DNA of 64,000 bases, from positions 62,001 to 126,000 of the forward strand of contig NZ_JACHWU010000007.1 in assembly GCF_014191605.1 (NCBI RefSeq). Reading direction: 5' to 3'. Shown here one piece after another: positions 24,910 to 33,405 of this stretch (its first letter is position 1; every line of letters begins with the position of its first letter). Both the position numbers and the translations under genes were made by a program. The notes under the pieces were generated by a model. That model ran no database searches. It saw nothing but the letters and a program-made list of their open reading frames with translations, and was not told where the DNA came from. The stretch comes from Prauserella isguenensis (GTDB lineage: Bacteria > Actinomycetota > Actinomycetes > Mycobacteriales > Pseudonocardiaceae).

Positions 24910-26406
24910 ATGTCGTCCGATGCAGTGCGTTCTTCAGCTGACGGCCTCGCTCACCATCCGCTCGTCGGGCGGCCGGGCAAGGTCATCGCGGTGCACCTGA
25001 ACTACCCGTCGCGGATAGCCCAGCGTGGCCGGGCGCCGTCGAAGCCGTCGTACTTCCTCAAGCCGGTGACGTCCCTGGCGGCCACCGACGGGAAGGTGGA
25101 ACGCCCGCCCGGTGCCGAGTTGTTGGCCTTCGAGGCAGAGATAGCGCTGCTCATCGGCACAACAGCCCGGCGGGTCTCGAAGGAGGAAGGCTGGGCGCAC
25201 GTCGCTGCGGTGACCGCGGCGAACGACCTCGGCCTCTACGACCTGCGCGCCGCGGACAAGGGTTCGAACCTGCGGTCCAAGGGCGGCGACGGCTACACGC
25301 CGCTCGGTCCGGACCTGATTCCCGCCGACCGGCTCGACCCGGCGGCCCTGCGGGTCCGTGCCTGGGTCGGGGACCGGCTGGTCCAGGACGACTTGGCGGG
25401 CACCGTCGTCTTTCCCTTCGGTGAGCTGGTCGCCGACCTGTCCCAGCTGATCACCCTCGAACCAGGTGACGTCGTGCTCACCGGTACGCCGGCCGGTGCG
25501 TCGGTGGTCGCGCCGGGTGACGTCGTCGAGGTCGAGGTGGACGTGCCCGGCACCGAGCACACGACCGGCAGGTTGCGCACGACCGTCGTGGAAGGCACCG
25601 AGCCGCTGCCGGAGTTCAGTGCACAGCCGTCGGTCGACGACCACCAGCGCGCGGAGGCGTGGGGCAGCGCCGAGGCCGCCGGTCTGCCTGCTCCGTTCGA
25701 ACTCACTGACGAACACCGGGCCAAGCTGCAGCAGGTCGCGGTGGCCACGCTGTCGGCCCAACTGCGCAAGCACGGCTACAACCAGGTGTCCATCGACGGC
25801 GTGCGGACCAACAAGCCCGGCACCAAACTCATCGGACGCGCTCGCACGTTGCGGTTCGTGCCGGCACGGGAGGATCTGTTCCGCAGCCACGGCGGTGGCT
25901 ACAACGCGCAGAAGCGCTCGTTCGACGCGCTGACGCCGGGCGACGTGCTGGTGGTCGAGGCGCGCGGGGAACGCGGTACCGGCACCGTCGGTGACATCCT
26001 CGCCTTGCGTGCGCAGGTGTTGGGAGCGGCGGGCATCGTCACCGACGGTGGTGTGCGCGACTACACCACCGTCGCCGATCTGCAGATCCCTACGTTCTCC
26101 AACGGTCCGCACCCCGCGGTACTCGGGCGAAAGCATGTGCCGTGGGACAGCGACATCACGGTGGCCTGCGGCGGCGCGACCGTGCAACCGGGCGACGTCG
26201 TCGTCGGCGACGACGACGGCGTGCTGATCATCCCGCCCGCGCTCCTCGACGACGTGCTCGACGCCGCGATCGAACAGGAGGCCGAAGAGGAGTGGATCGC
26301 CGCCCGCGTCGCCGAAGGCGCAGCGGTGGACGGGCTCTACCCGCTGACCGGCGAATGGCGTCGCCGCTACGAGGCGGAGCGAACAGGACAGGAAGGAACG
26401 CAATGA
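24910..26406 (+). CDS. Fused fumarylacetoacetate hydrolase-family + RraA-like protein (HpaG-like role)
   Basis: This 498-residue fusion carries an FAH-type domain at about residues 20-230 ('AVHLNYPSRIAQRGR', metal-ligand segment 'LLAFEAEIALLIG', 'GDVVLTGTPAG') and an RraA-like domain at about 265-470 ('ALTPGDVLVVEARGERGTGTVGD', 'GAAGIVTDGGVRDYTTV'). In homoprotocatechuate meta-cleavage, FAH enzymes act as decarboxylase and isomerase on the carboxymethyl-hydroxymuconate chain, while RraA-like enzymes decarboxylate or retro-aldol cleave oxo-acids. No ribosome binding site precedes the ATG, consistent with leaderless translation. Its TGA overlaps the next ATG. Confidence 0.88.
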   Translation: MSSDAVRSSADGLAHHPLVGRPGKVIAVHLNYPSRIAQRGRAPSKPSYFLKPVTSLAATDGKVERPPGAELLAFEAEIALLIGTTARRVSKEEGWAHVAAVTAANDLGLYDLRAADKGSNLRSKGGDGYTPLGPDLIPADRLDPAALRVRAWVGDRLVQDDLAGTVVFPFGELVADLSQLITLEPGDVVLTGTPAGASVVAPGDVVEVEVDVPGTEHTTGRLRTTVVEGTEPLPEFSAQPSVDDHQRAEAWGSAEAAGLPAPFELTDEHRAKLQQVAVATLSAQLRKHGYNQVSIDGVRTNKPGTKLIGRARTLRFVPAREDLFRSHGGGYNAQKRSFDALTPGDVLVVEARGERGTGTVGDILALRAQVLGAAGIVTDGGVRDYTTVADLQIPTFSNGPHPAVLGRKHVPWDSDITVACGGATVQPGDVVVGDDDGVLIIPPALLDDVLDAAIEQEAEEEWIAARVAEGAAVDGLYPLTGEWRRRYEAERTGQEGTQ

Positions 26407-27362
26407 CGAACTGGCGCACCCGCCCCGAGCAACTGACAGGGTCGATCGCCCCGGTGATCACCCCGTTCACCGACGACGGCGCGGTGGACCACGAATCCCT
26501 GGCCAACCTGGTGAACTGGCAACTGAAGCAGGGCTCCGACGGGGTCTCCATCGGCGGCTCCACGGGCGAACCCAGCGCGCAGACCATCGACGAGCGCGCA
26601 GACGCGATCCGCACGGTCCTCAAGACGGTCGACGGGCGTGCGCCGGTCGTGCCGGGAACCGGATCGGCCAAGCTGGACGAGACGATCGCGCTCACCGGTG
26701 CGGCCTACGACGCGGGCGTGGACGCGGCACTCGTCATCACCCCGTACTATGCGCGTCCCACGCAGGAAGCGCTCTACGTCTGGTACAAGACGGTGGCCGA
26801 GGAGTACCCCGAGCTGCCGATCATCGCCTACAACGTGCCCAGCCGCACCGCCGTGGAGATCGCACCGGAAACGGTGGCCCGGTTGCATCGGGACGTACCG
26901 AACTTCGTCGGAGTCAAGGAAACGACCAAGGACTTCGAGCACTTCTCCCGCGTCATCAAGGCCGCAGGCAGGGATCTGCTGGTGTGGTCCGGGATCGAGC
27001 TGCTGTGCCTGCCGCTGCTGGCGCTGGGCGGCACGGGTTTCGTCAGCGCCACGGCCAACATCGCGCCTGGCGCGACGAAGAAGATGTACGAGGCGTTCCA
27101 CAGTGGACGTATGGATGAGGCGCTGGATATCCACTACGGCGTGCACCCGTTGGTCGACCTGATCTTCGTCGAGACCAACCCGGCACCCGTGAAGTGGGTG
27201 CTGGCCCAGCGCGGTCTGATCCGCTCCGGCCACGTCCGCTCGCCGCTGATCACCCCGACCGATGCGGGCAAGGACAAGATCCGCGCACTGCTCGACGAGG
27301 GCGCCGACTATCTGTCGCCGGTCGCAGACACCGACACCATCGCCGGAGGGAACCGAGCATGA
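26403..27362 (+). CDS. DapA-family class I aldolase (probable HpaI-type role)
   Basis: The 319-residue TIM-barrel protein has the family tyrosine in 'IIAYNVPSRT' near residue 140, the Schiff-base lysine in 'FVGVKETTKDF' near residue 169 and the 'GSTGEPSAQT' substrate loop near residue 50. In this operon it most likely cleaves 2,4-dihydroxyhept-2-ene-1,7-dioate to pyruvate and succinate semialdehyde in place of the class II HpaI aldolase. Its start overlaps the fusion gene and its stop overlaps hpaE. A true dihydrodipicolinate synthase is unlikely given the context. Confidence 0.88.
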   Translation: MTNWRTRPEQLTGSIAPVITPFTDDGAVDHESLANLVNWQLKQGSDGVSIGGSTGEPSAQTIDERADAIRTVLKTVDGRAPVVPGTGSAKLDETIALTGAAYDAGVDAALVITPYYARPTQEALYVWYKTVAEEYPELPIIAYNVPSRTAVEIAPETVARLHRDVPNFVGVKETTKDFEHFSRVIKAAGRDLLVWSGIELLCLPLLALGGTGFVSATANIAPGATKKMYEAFHSGRMDEALDIHYGVHPLVDLIFVETNPAPVKWVLAQRGLIRSGHVRSPLITPTDAGKDKIRALLDEGADYLSPVADTDTIAGGNRA

Positions 27363-28852
27363 GCATTCAGCACGTACCGGAGAACCTGCCCAAGCGCATT
27401 CAGCACTTCATCGGCGGGGAGTTCGTCGATAGCCTCGACGGTGACACGTTCGAGGTCCTCGACCCGGTGTCCAACCAGACCTACCTGGAGGCGTCCGCCG
27501 GCAAGCAGGCCGACATCGACCGCGCCGTCGCCGTCGCCCACCAGGCATTCGAGGAGGGGCCGTGGCCGGGAATGCTTCCGCGGGAACGCGCCCGGATCCT
27601 CAACCGTATCGCCGACATCGTCGAGACCCGCAACGAGCGGCTCGCTGAGCTGGAGACCTTCGACACCGGGCTGCCGATCACTCAGGCGCTCGGGCAGGCC
27701 AAACGGGCCGCGGAGAACTTCCGGTTCTTCGCCGACCTGATCGTGGCTCAGGCCGACGACACCTACAAGGTGCCCGGCAAGCAGGTCAACTACGTCAACC
27801 GCAAGCCGAAGGGCGTCGCGGGGCTGATCACGCCGTGGAACACGCCGTTCATGCTGGAAAGCTGGAAGCTGGCACCGGCACTGGCGTCGGGGTGCACGGT
27901 GGTGCTCAAACCCGCCGAGTTCACGCCGCTGTCGGCCGGCTTGTGGCCGGAGATCTTCCGCGAGGCCGGGGTTCCCGACGGGGTGTTCAACATCGTGCAC
28001 GGCTACGGGGAGGAAGCAGGGGACGCGCTGGTCAAGCACGAGGACGTGCGGCTGATCTCGTTCACCGGCGAGTCCGCCACCGGCAGCCTGATCTTCGCCA
28101 ACGCCGCGCCGACACTCAAGGGTCTGTCGATGGAACTCGGCGGTAAGAGTCCGGCGGTGGTGTTCGCCGACGCCGACCTGGACGCGGCGATCGACTCGAC
28201 CGTGTTCGGCGTGTTCTCGCTCAACGGGGAGCGCTGCACAGCCGGCAGCCGAATCCTGGTCGAGCGTTCCATCTACGACGAGTTCGTGCGCCGGTACGTC
28301 GAACGTGCGAAGAACATCCAGGTCGGCGATCCGCACGACCCGGCCACTGAGATCGGTGCGTTGGTGCACCCTGAGCACTACGCGAAGGTCACCGAATACA
28401 TCGAGATCGGCAAGACCGAAGCCACACTGGCCGCCGGCGGTGGACGCCCAGCGGGTTTGGAATCCGGAAACTACGTGCAGCCCACGGTGTTCGTGGACGT
28501 GCCGCCGACGGCGCGGATCTTCCAGGAGGAGATCTTTGGTCCGGTCGTGGCGATCACGCCGTTCGACACCGATGAGGAAGCGCTGCAGCTGGCCAACGAC
28601 GTCAAGTACGGACTGGCGGCCTACGTATGGACCTCGAACCTGGAACGCGCCCACAACGTCGGCCAGCGCATCGACGCGGGCATGGTGTGGTTGAACTCGC
28701 ACAACGTCCGGGACCTGCGTACCCCGTTCGGCGGTGTGAAGGCCTCCGGTCTCGGTCATGAGGGCGGGTACCGATCGCTGGACTTCTACTCGGACCAGCA
28801 GGCCATGCACATCTCGCTGGCTCCCGCCCACACCCCGAAGTTCGGCGCCTGA
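27359..28852 (+). CDS. hpaE: 5-Carboxymethyl-2-hydroxymuconate semialdehyde dehydrogenase
   Basis: A 497-residue aldehyde dehydrogenase with the catalytic glutamate in 'SMELGGKSP' near residue 260, the nucleophilic cysteine in 'NGERCTAGSR' near residue 296 and 'EEIFGPVVAITPFDT' near residue 390. It would oxidise the semialdehyde produced by extradiol cleavage of homoprotocatechuate to the carboxymethyl-hydroxymuconate. It sits between the aldolase and hpaD, which strongly supports this role. The N-terminus 'MSIQHVPENLPKRIQHFIGG' is typical of HpaE proteins. Confidence 0.93.
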   Translation: MSIQHVPENLPKRIQHFIGGEFVDSLDGDTFEVLDPVSNQTYLEASAGKQADIDRAVAVAHQAFEEGPWPGMLPRERARILNRIADIVETRNERLAELETFDTGLPITQALGQAKRAAENFRFFADLIVAQADDTYKVPGKQVNYVNRKPKGVAGLITPWNTPFMLESWKLAPALASGCTVVLKPAEFTPLSAGLWPEIFREAGVPDGVFNIVHGYGEEAGDALVKHEDVRLISFTGESATGSLIFANAAPTLKGLSMELGGKSPAVVFADADLDAAIDSTVFGVFSLNGERCTAGSRILVERSIYDEFVRRYVERAKNIQVGDPHDPATEIGALVHPEHYAKVTEYIEIGKTEATLAAGGGRPAGLESGNYVQPTVFVDVPPTARIFQEEIFGPVVAITPFDTDEEALQLANDVKYGLAAYVWTSNLERAHNVGQRIDAGMVWLNSHNVRDLRTPFGGVKASGLGHEGGYRSLDFYSDQQAMHISLAPAHTPKFGA

Positions 28853-28881
28853 GCGCCACGCATACGAAGGACTGTTCAACG

Positions 28882-29955
28882 ATGACTGTCTCGGAATCTC
28901 CGGCGGATCTGACGCCTCCGGACATCGTGCGCTGCGCCTACCTCGACCTGGTGGTCACCGACCTGGCCAGAGCACGCGAGTTCTACGTCGACGTCCTCGG
29001 TCTGGTGGTCACCGAGGAGGACGACGAGGCGATCTACCTCCGCACGCTGGAGGAGTTCATCCACCACAACCTGGTGCTGCGCAAGGGACCGGTGGCCGCG
29101 GCGGCTGCGTTCGCCTACCGGGTGCGCACCCCGGAGGACGTGGACCGCGCCGAGCAGTGGTTCGCCGCGCGCGGGTGCCGCACCGAACGCCGAGCCGGCG
29201 GTTTCGCCAAGGGAATCGGCGATTCCGTGCGCGTGACCGACCCGCTGGGCTTCCCGTACGAGTTCTTCTACAACGTCGAGCATGTCGAGCGGCTCGCGTG
29301 GCGCTACGACCTCTACACCCCGGGTGCACTGGTGCGGCTGGATCACTTCAACCAGGTCACCCCAGACGTCCCGACGGGGCGGACATACCTGGAGGACTTG
29401 GGTTTCCGGGTGACCGAGGACATTCAGGACGACGAGGGAACGACCTACGCGGCGTGGCTACGGCGCAAGGACACCGTGCACGACACCGCTCTCACCGGCG
29501 GAGATGGACCGCGGCTGCACCACATCGCCTTCGCCACGCACGAGAAGCACAACATCCTGTCCATTTGCGACAAGCTCGGGGCGCTCCGGATGTCGGACGT
29601 GATCGAACGCGGGCCCGGCCGTCACGGCGTGTCGAACGCCTTCTACCTCTACATCCGCGACCCCGATGGGCACCGGGTGGAGATCTACACTCAGGACTAC
29701 TACACCGGCGATCCCGACAACCCGACGGTGACCTGGGACGTCCACGACAACCAGCGGCGCGACTGGTGGGGCAACCCCGTCGTGCCGTCCTGGTACACCG
29801 AGGCCTCACCGGTGCTGGACCTCGACGGCAACCCGCAGCCGCTCGAGAAGCGCACCGACAGCAGCGAAATGGCCGTCACGGTCGGCGCGGACGGTTTCTC
29901 CTACACCCGCAAGGGCGACGAGGATAAGGGCTTCAAACTGGGAGCCTCGCTATGA
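28882..29955 (+). CDS. hpaD: Homoprotocatechuate (3,4-dihydroxyphenylacetate) 2,3-dioxygenase
   Basis: This 357-residue extradiol dioxygenase follows, almost residue for residue, the well-studied enzyme of Brevibacterium fuscum as I remember it. The metal ligands His155 ('RLDHFNQVTPD'), His214 ('LHHIAFATHEKHN') and Glu267 ('GHRVEIYTQDYY') fall at the same numbers. It cleaves homoprotocatechuate next to the hydroxyls, yielding 5-carboxymethyl-2-hydroxymuconate semialdehyde for HpaE. GAAGGA precedes the ATG, and its stop overlaps the next dehydrogenase gene. Confidence 0.97.
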   Translation: MTVSESPADLTPPDIVRCAYLDLVVTDLARAREFYVDVLGLVVTEEDDEAIYLRTLEEFIHHNLVLRKGPVAAAAAFAYRVRTPEDVDRAEQWFAARGCRTERRAGGFAKGIGDSVRVTDPLGFPYEFFYNVEHVERLAWRYDLYTPGALVRLDHFNQVTPDVPTGRTYLEDLGFRVTEDIQDDEGTTYAAWLRRKDTVHDTALTGGDGPRLHHIAFATHEKHNILSICDKLGALRMSDVIERGPGRHGVSNAFYLYIRDPDGHRVEIYTQDYYTGDPDNPTVTWDVHDNQRRDWWGNPVVPSWYTEASPVLDLDGNPQPLEKRTDSSEMAVTVGADGFSYTRKGDEDKGFKLGASL

Positions 29956-31418
29956 CCGCGGCAGAGAGCGACCTCCTCGGGCGTGTTCCCACCGAACTGT
30001 TCGTGGCCGGACAATGGATTCCGGGAAACGGCGCCACTTTTCCGGTGCATGACCCCGCGACCGGAGCGGTGATCGCCGAGGTCGCCGATGCGTCACCCGC
30101 CGAGGGCATGGCCGCGTTGGACGCGGCCGCGGGAGCGGGACGGGATTGGGCCCGCACCGCGCCCCGGCGCCGCGCCGAGATCCTGCGACGCACCTTCGAC
30201 CTGGTGCAGGAGCACACCGACGACCTCGCCCTGCTGATGACCTTGGAAATGGGCAAACCGCTGCAGGAGGCACGCGGCGAGGTCGGCTACGGCGGAGAGT
30301 TTCTGCGCTGGTTCAGTGAGGAAGCCGTCCGTATCGACGGCCGTTACGGCACGAGTCCCGACGGCAGCGGTCAGATGGTGGTGACCCATCGGCCGGTCGG
30401 GCCGTCGCTGCTGATCACGCCGTGGAACTTCCCGCTGGCGATGGCGACCCGCAAGATCGCACCGGCCCTGGCCGCGGGCTGCACGGTCGTGATCAAACCA
30501 CCCGCCTTGACTCCGCTGACCACCCTGATGCTGACCCGGCTGCTGGAGCAGGCGGGAGTGCCGGAGGGCGTGGTCAACGTCGTGACGACGACGAAGTCCG
30601 GCGCTGTGTGCGGGCCGTTGATCAGCGATCCGCGACTGCGGAAGCTGTCGTTCACCGGCTCCACGGAGGTCGGCGTCCGGCTGTTGGAGCAGGCCGCCGG
30701 GGGAGTGTTGCGGACCAGCATGGAACTCGGCGGCAACGCCCCGTTCCTGGTCTTCGACGACGCCGACCTCGACGCTGCGGTCGACGGCGCGCTGGCCGCC
30801 AAGTTCCGCAACATCGGCCAGGCCTGCACCGCAGCCAACCGGTTCTACGTCCACGAGGAAGTGGCCGAGGAGTTCACCCGGCGCGTCACCGAGCGCGTCG
30901 CGGGAATGCGAACCGGACGCGGCACCGACGACGGCGTCGACATCGGGCCCCTGATCGACCGCAAGGCCGTCGACAACGTCGCAGCCCTCGTCGACGACGC
31001 GGTCGATCGCGGCGCCTGTGTCCGCACCGGCGGGTCCCGGGGAGAGGGGCCGGGCACCTTCTACCAGCCGACCGTGCTCACCGGCGTGCCATCGGACGCG
31101 GAGGTGATGCGGCAGGAGATCTTCGGGCCGGTGCTGCCGATCGCCACCTTCTCCTCGGAGGAGGGCGCGATCGAACTCGCCAACGCCACTCCCTACGGAC
31201 TCGTCGGCTACGCCTACACGCGCGACACCCGCCGCGGTCAACGCCTGATCGATGAGATCGACACCGGGATGATGGGCCTCAACATCGGGGTCGTCTCCAA
31301 CGCGGCCGCGCCCTTCGGCGGCGTCAAGCAGTCCGGTCTCGGCCGCGAGGGCTCCCGGGAAGGGATCCAGGAGTACCTGGAGACCAAGTACACCCTGACG
31401 CCCGACCCCTACGCGTGA
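29952..31418 (+). CDS. Succinate-semialdehyde dehydrogenase-type aldehyde dehydrogenase
   Basis: The 488-residue enzyme has 'TPWNFPLAMATRKIAPALAAG' near residue 157, the glutamate in 'SMELGGNAPFLVFDDADLD' near residue 257 and the cysteine in 'NIGQACTAANRFYV' near residue 291, all typical of GabD-like dehydrogenases. It would finish the homoprotocatechuate pathway by converting succinate semialdehyde to succinate. Its ATG overlaps the hpaD stop (ATGA), so expression is coupled to the ring-cleavage enzyme. Confidence 0.92.
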   Translation: MTAAESDLLGRVPTELFVAGQWIPGNGATFPVHDPATGAVIAEVADASPAEGMAALDAAAGAGRDWARTAPRRRAEILRRTFDLVQEHTDDLALLMTLEMGKPLQEARGEVGYGGEFLRWFSEEAVRIDGRYGTSPDGSGQMVVTHRPVGPSLLITPWNFPLAMATRKIAPALAAGCTVVIKPPALTPLTTLMLTRLLEQAGVPEGVVNVVTTTKSGAVCGPLISDPRLRKLSFTGSTEVGVRLLEQAAGGVLRTSMELGGNAPFLVFDDADLDAAVDGALAAKFRNIGQACTAANRFYVHEEVAEEFTRRVTERVAGMRTGRGTDDGVDIGPLIDRKAVDNVAALVDDAVDRGACVRTGGSRGEGPGTFYQPTVLTGVPSDAEVMRQEIFGPVLPIATFSSEEGAIELANATPYGLVGYAYTRDTRRGQRLIDEIDTGMMGLNIGVVSNAAAPFGGVKQSGLGREGSREGIQEYLETKYTLTPDPYA

Positions 31419-31473
31419 GGGCTGTTCGCAGCGCAGAAATGCCGACTTTCTCGCAATGACGTGAGGAGACATC

Positions 31474-33375
31474 GTGCAGTTCCACCATCACGGCTACGTT
31501 TCCGGTGATCCCCGCGTTCAGCCGATTGCCGGGACCGGTGTGGATCGGCCGGACGAGCTTCCCGACGAGGTCGACGTCCTCATCGTGGGTAGCGGTCCCG
31601 CCGGAATGGTCGCCGCCGCCCAGCTCGCGCAGTTCCCGAACATCGTGACGCGGGTGGTCGAACGCCGTCCGGGACGGTTGGAGGTCGGGCAAGCCGACGG
31701 TATCCAGGCGCGCAGCGTCGAGACGTTCCAGGCGTTCGGGTTCGCCGGCCGGATCACCGAGGAGGCCTACCGGATCACCGAGATGTGCTTCTGGGCACCG
31801 GATCCGGACAATCCTGAGAACATCATCCGGACGTCCCGTGCTCCCGACGACGCGACGGGCGTCAGCGAGTTCCCGCACCTGATCGTCAACCAGGCGCGCG
31901 TGCTGGACTACTTCGCGGAGGCCGCGCGCAACGCACCGGCGCGGCTGGAACCCGACTACGGATACGAGTTCGTCACCTGCGAGGTCGCCGACGAGGGGCA
32001 GTACCCGGTCACGGTGACGTTGCGACACAGCACGGGCCCGGAGGAGGGGCAGGTGCGGATCGTCCGGGCGAAGTACGTGGTCGGTTGTGATGGCGCGCGC
32101 AGCCGGGTGCGTGAGTCGATCGGACGGGAACTGGTCGGCGACCAGGCCAACCACGCCTGGGGCGTGATGGACGTGCTCGCCGAGTCCGACTTCCCCGACA
32201 TCCGCACCAAATGCGCCATCCAGTCCCACGACGGCGGGAGCATTCTGCACATCCCGCGCGAGGGCAACCACCTGTTCCGGATGTACGTCGACCTCGGTGA
32301 AGTCTCCGAGGGCGACCACGGAAAAATCCGCGAGACCACCCAGGACGAGGTGGAGGCGCGGGCGAATCGAATCCTGCACCCCTACACACTGACCGTGAAA
32401 CACGTCTGCTGGCGCAGCGTGTACGAGGTGGGGCACCGGCTCGCCGACAGGTTCGACGACGTCCCCGCCGAACTCGTGGGCACCCGCACACCGCGGGTGT
32501 TCATCACCGGCGACGCGTGCCACACCCACAGCGCCAAGGCCGGACAGGGCATGAACGTGTCCATTCAGGACGGATGGAACATCGCCTGGAAGCTGGGGCA
32601 CGTGCTCGACGGCCGTGCCCCGGAGTCGCTCCTGGACACCTACTCGGCCGAACGGCAGGTCATCGCGCAGAACCTGATCGACTTCGACAGGGAATGGTCG
32701 CGCATGATGGCCGCCAAACCCGACGAGCTCGGTGACTCGAACGCCTTGGCCGACTTCTACGTGAAGACAGCCGAGTTCCCGGCCGGACTGATGACCCAGT
32801 ACGAGCCGTCGCTGATCACGGGCGACGCCATGTACCAGGAGCTGGCAACGGGGTTTCCGATCGGCAAACGCTTCAAGTCGCACCCAGTGACGCGGTTGTG
32901 CGATGCCAACCCGGTGCACCTCGGTCACCATCACCGCGCGGACGGGCGCTGGCGGATGTACGTTTTCGCTGACCGCCCGCAGGCGGGACAGCCCTCGAAG
33001 GTATGGGACTTCGCCGAGTGGATCACCTCCTCGCCGCAGTCGCCGCTGGCCTACACGCCCGAGGACGCCGACATTGATGCCTGGTTCGACGTCAAGGTGG
33101 TCTACCAGCAGGACCACGTCGGTGTCGAGATCAATGCGGTGCCGAGGGCGTACCTGCCGCAGGTCGGTCCGTATGCGTGCGTCGACTACGAGAAGGTCTA
33201 CGCCGCCGATCCGGCTGATGACATCTTCGACGGACGGGGCATCGACCGCGACGGCGTGCTCGTCGTCGTCCGCCCGGATCACTACGTCGCCACCATCCTT
33301 CCGCTCGAGGCCACCGACGAACTCGCGACGTTCTTCGAGAGCGTCGCCGGTGGTGAGCGCTACCCCGGCGTCTGA
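31474..33375 (+). CDS. 3-Hydroxybenzoate 4-monooxygenase (MobA)-like flavoprotein hydroxylase
   Basis: The 633-residue class A flavin monooxygenase has the GxGxxG FAD motif in 'VLIVGSGPAGMVAAAQLA' (near residues 33-50), the DG motif 'YVVGCDGARSRVRESIG' near residue 200 and the second FAD motif 'RVFITGDACHTHSAKAGQGMN' near residue 340. A thioredoxin-like C-terminal domain ends the protein. Length and segment order resemble Comamonas MobA and phenol hydroxylases. It starts at GTG 31474 after GAGGAGA. In this operon it may supply a dihydroxylated ring to HpaD, for example from hydroxyphenylacetate, but 3-hydroxybenzoate is equally possible. Confidence 0.88.
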   Translation: MQFHHHGYVSGDPRVQPIAGTGVDRPDELPDEVDVLIVGSGPAGMVAAAQLAQFPNIVTRVVERRPGRLEVGQADGIQARSVETFQAFGFAGRITEEAYRITEMCFWAPDPDNPENIIRTSRAPDDATGVSEFPHLIVNQARVLDYFAEAARNAPARLEPDYGYEFVTCEVADEGQYPVTVTLRHSTGPEEGQVRIVRAKYVVGCDGARSRVRESIGRELVGDQANHAWGVMDVLAESDFPDIRTKCAIQSHDGGSILHIPREGNHLFRMYVDLGEVSEGDHGKIRETTQDEVEARANRILHPYTLTVKHVCWRSVYEVGHRLADRFDDVPAELVGTRTPRVFITGDACHTHSAKAGQGMNVSIQDGWNIAWKLGHVLDGRAPESLLDTYSAERQVIAQNLIDFDREWSRMMAAKPDELGDSNALADFYVKTAEFPAGLMTQYEPSLITGDAMYQELATGFPIGKRFKSHPVTRLCDANPVHLGHHHRADGRWRMYVFADRPQAGQPSKVWDFAEWITSSPQSPLAYTPEDADIDAWFDVKVVYQQDHVGVEINAVPRAYLPQVGPYACVDYEKVYAADPADDIFDGRGIDRDGVLVVVRPDHYVATILPLEATDELATFFESVAGGERYPGV

Positions 33376-33405
33376 ACCGCCGGTCCGTCAAGAATGGAGA
33401 ACGCC

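Noticed and set aside
24934-26403. 489-codon minus-strand frame opposite the FAH-RraA fusion
   Set aside because: No recognisable domain; antisense shadow of a gene with well-conserved motifs. The same applies to the long antisense frames over the aldehyde dehydrogenases, the MobA-like gene and pheA1.
26403-27362. Lysine-biosynthetic dihydrodipicolinate synthase
   Set aside because: The gene overlaps homoprotocatechuate pathway genes at both ends; the DapA family includes many catabolic aldolases and no lysine genes are near.
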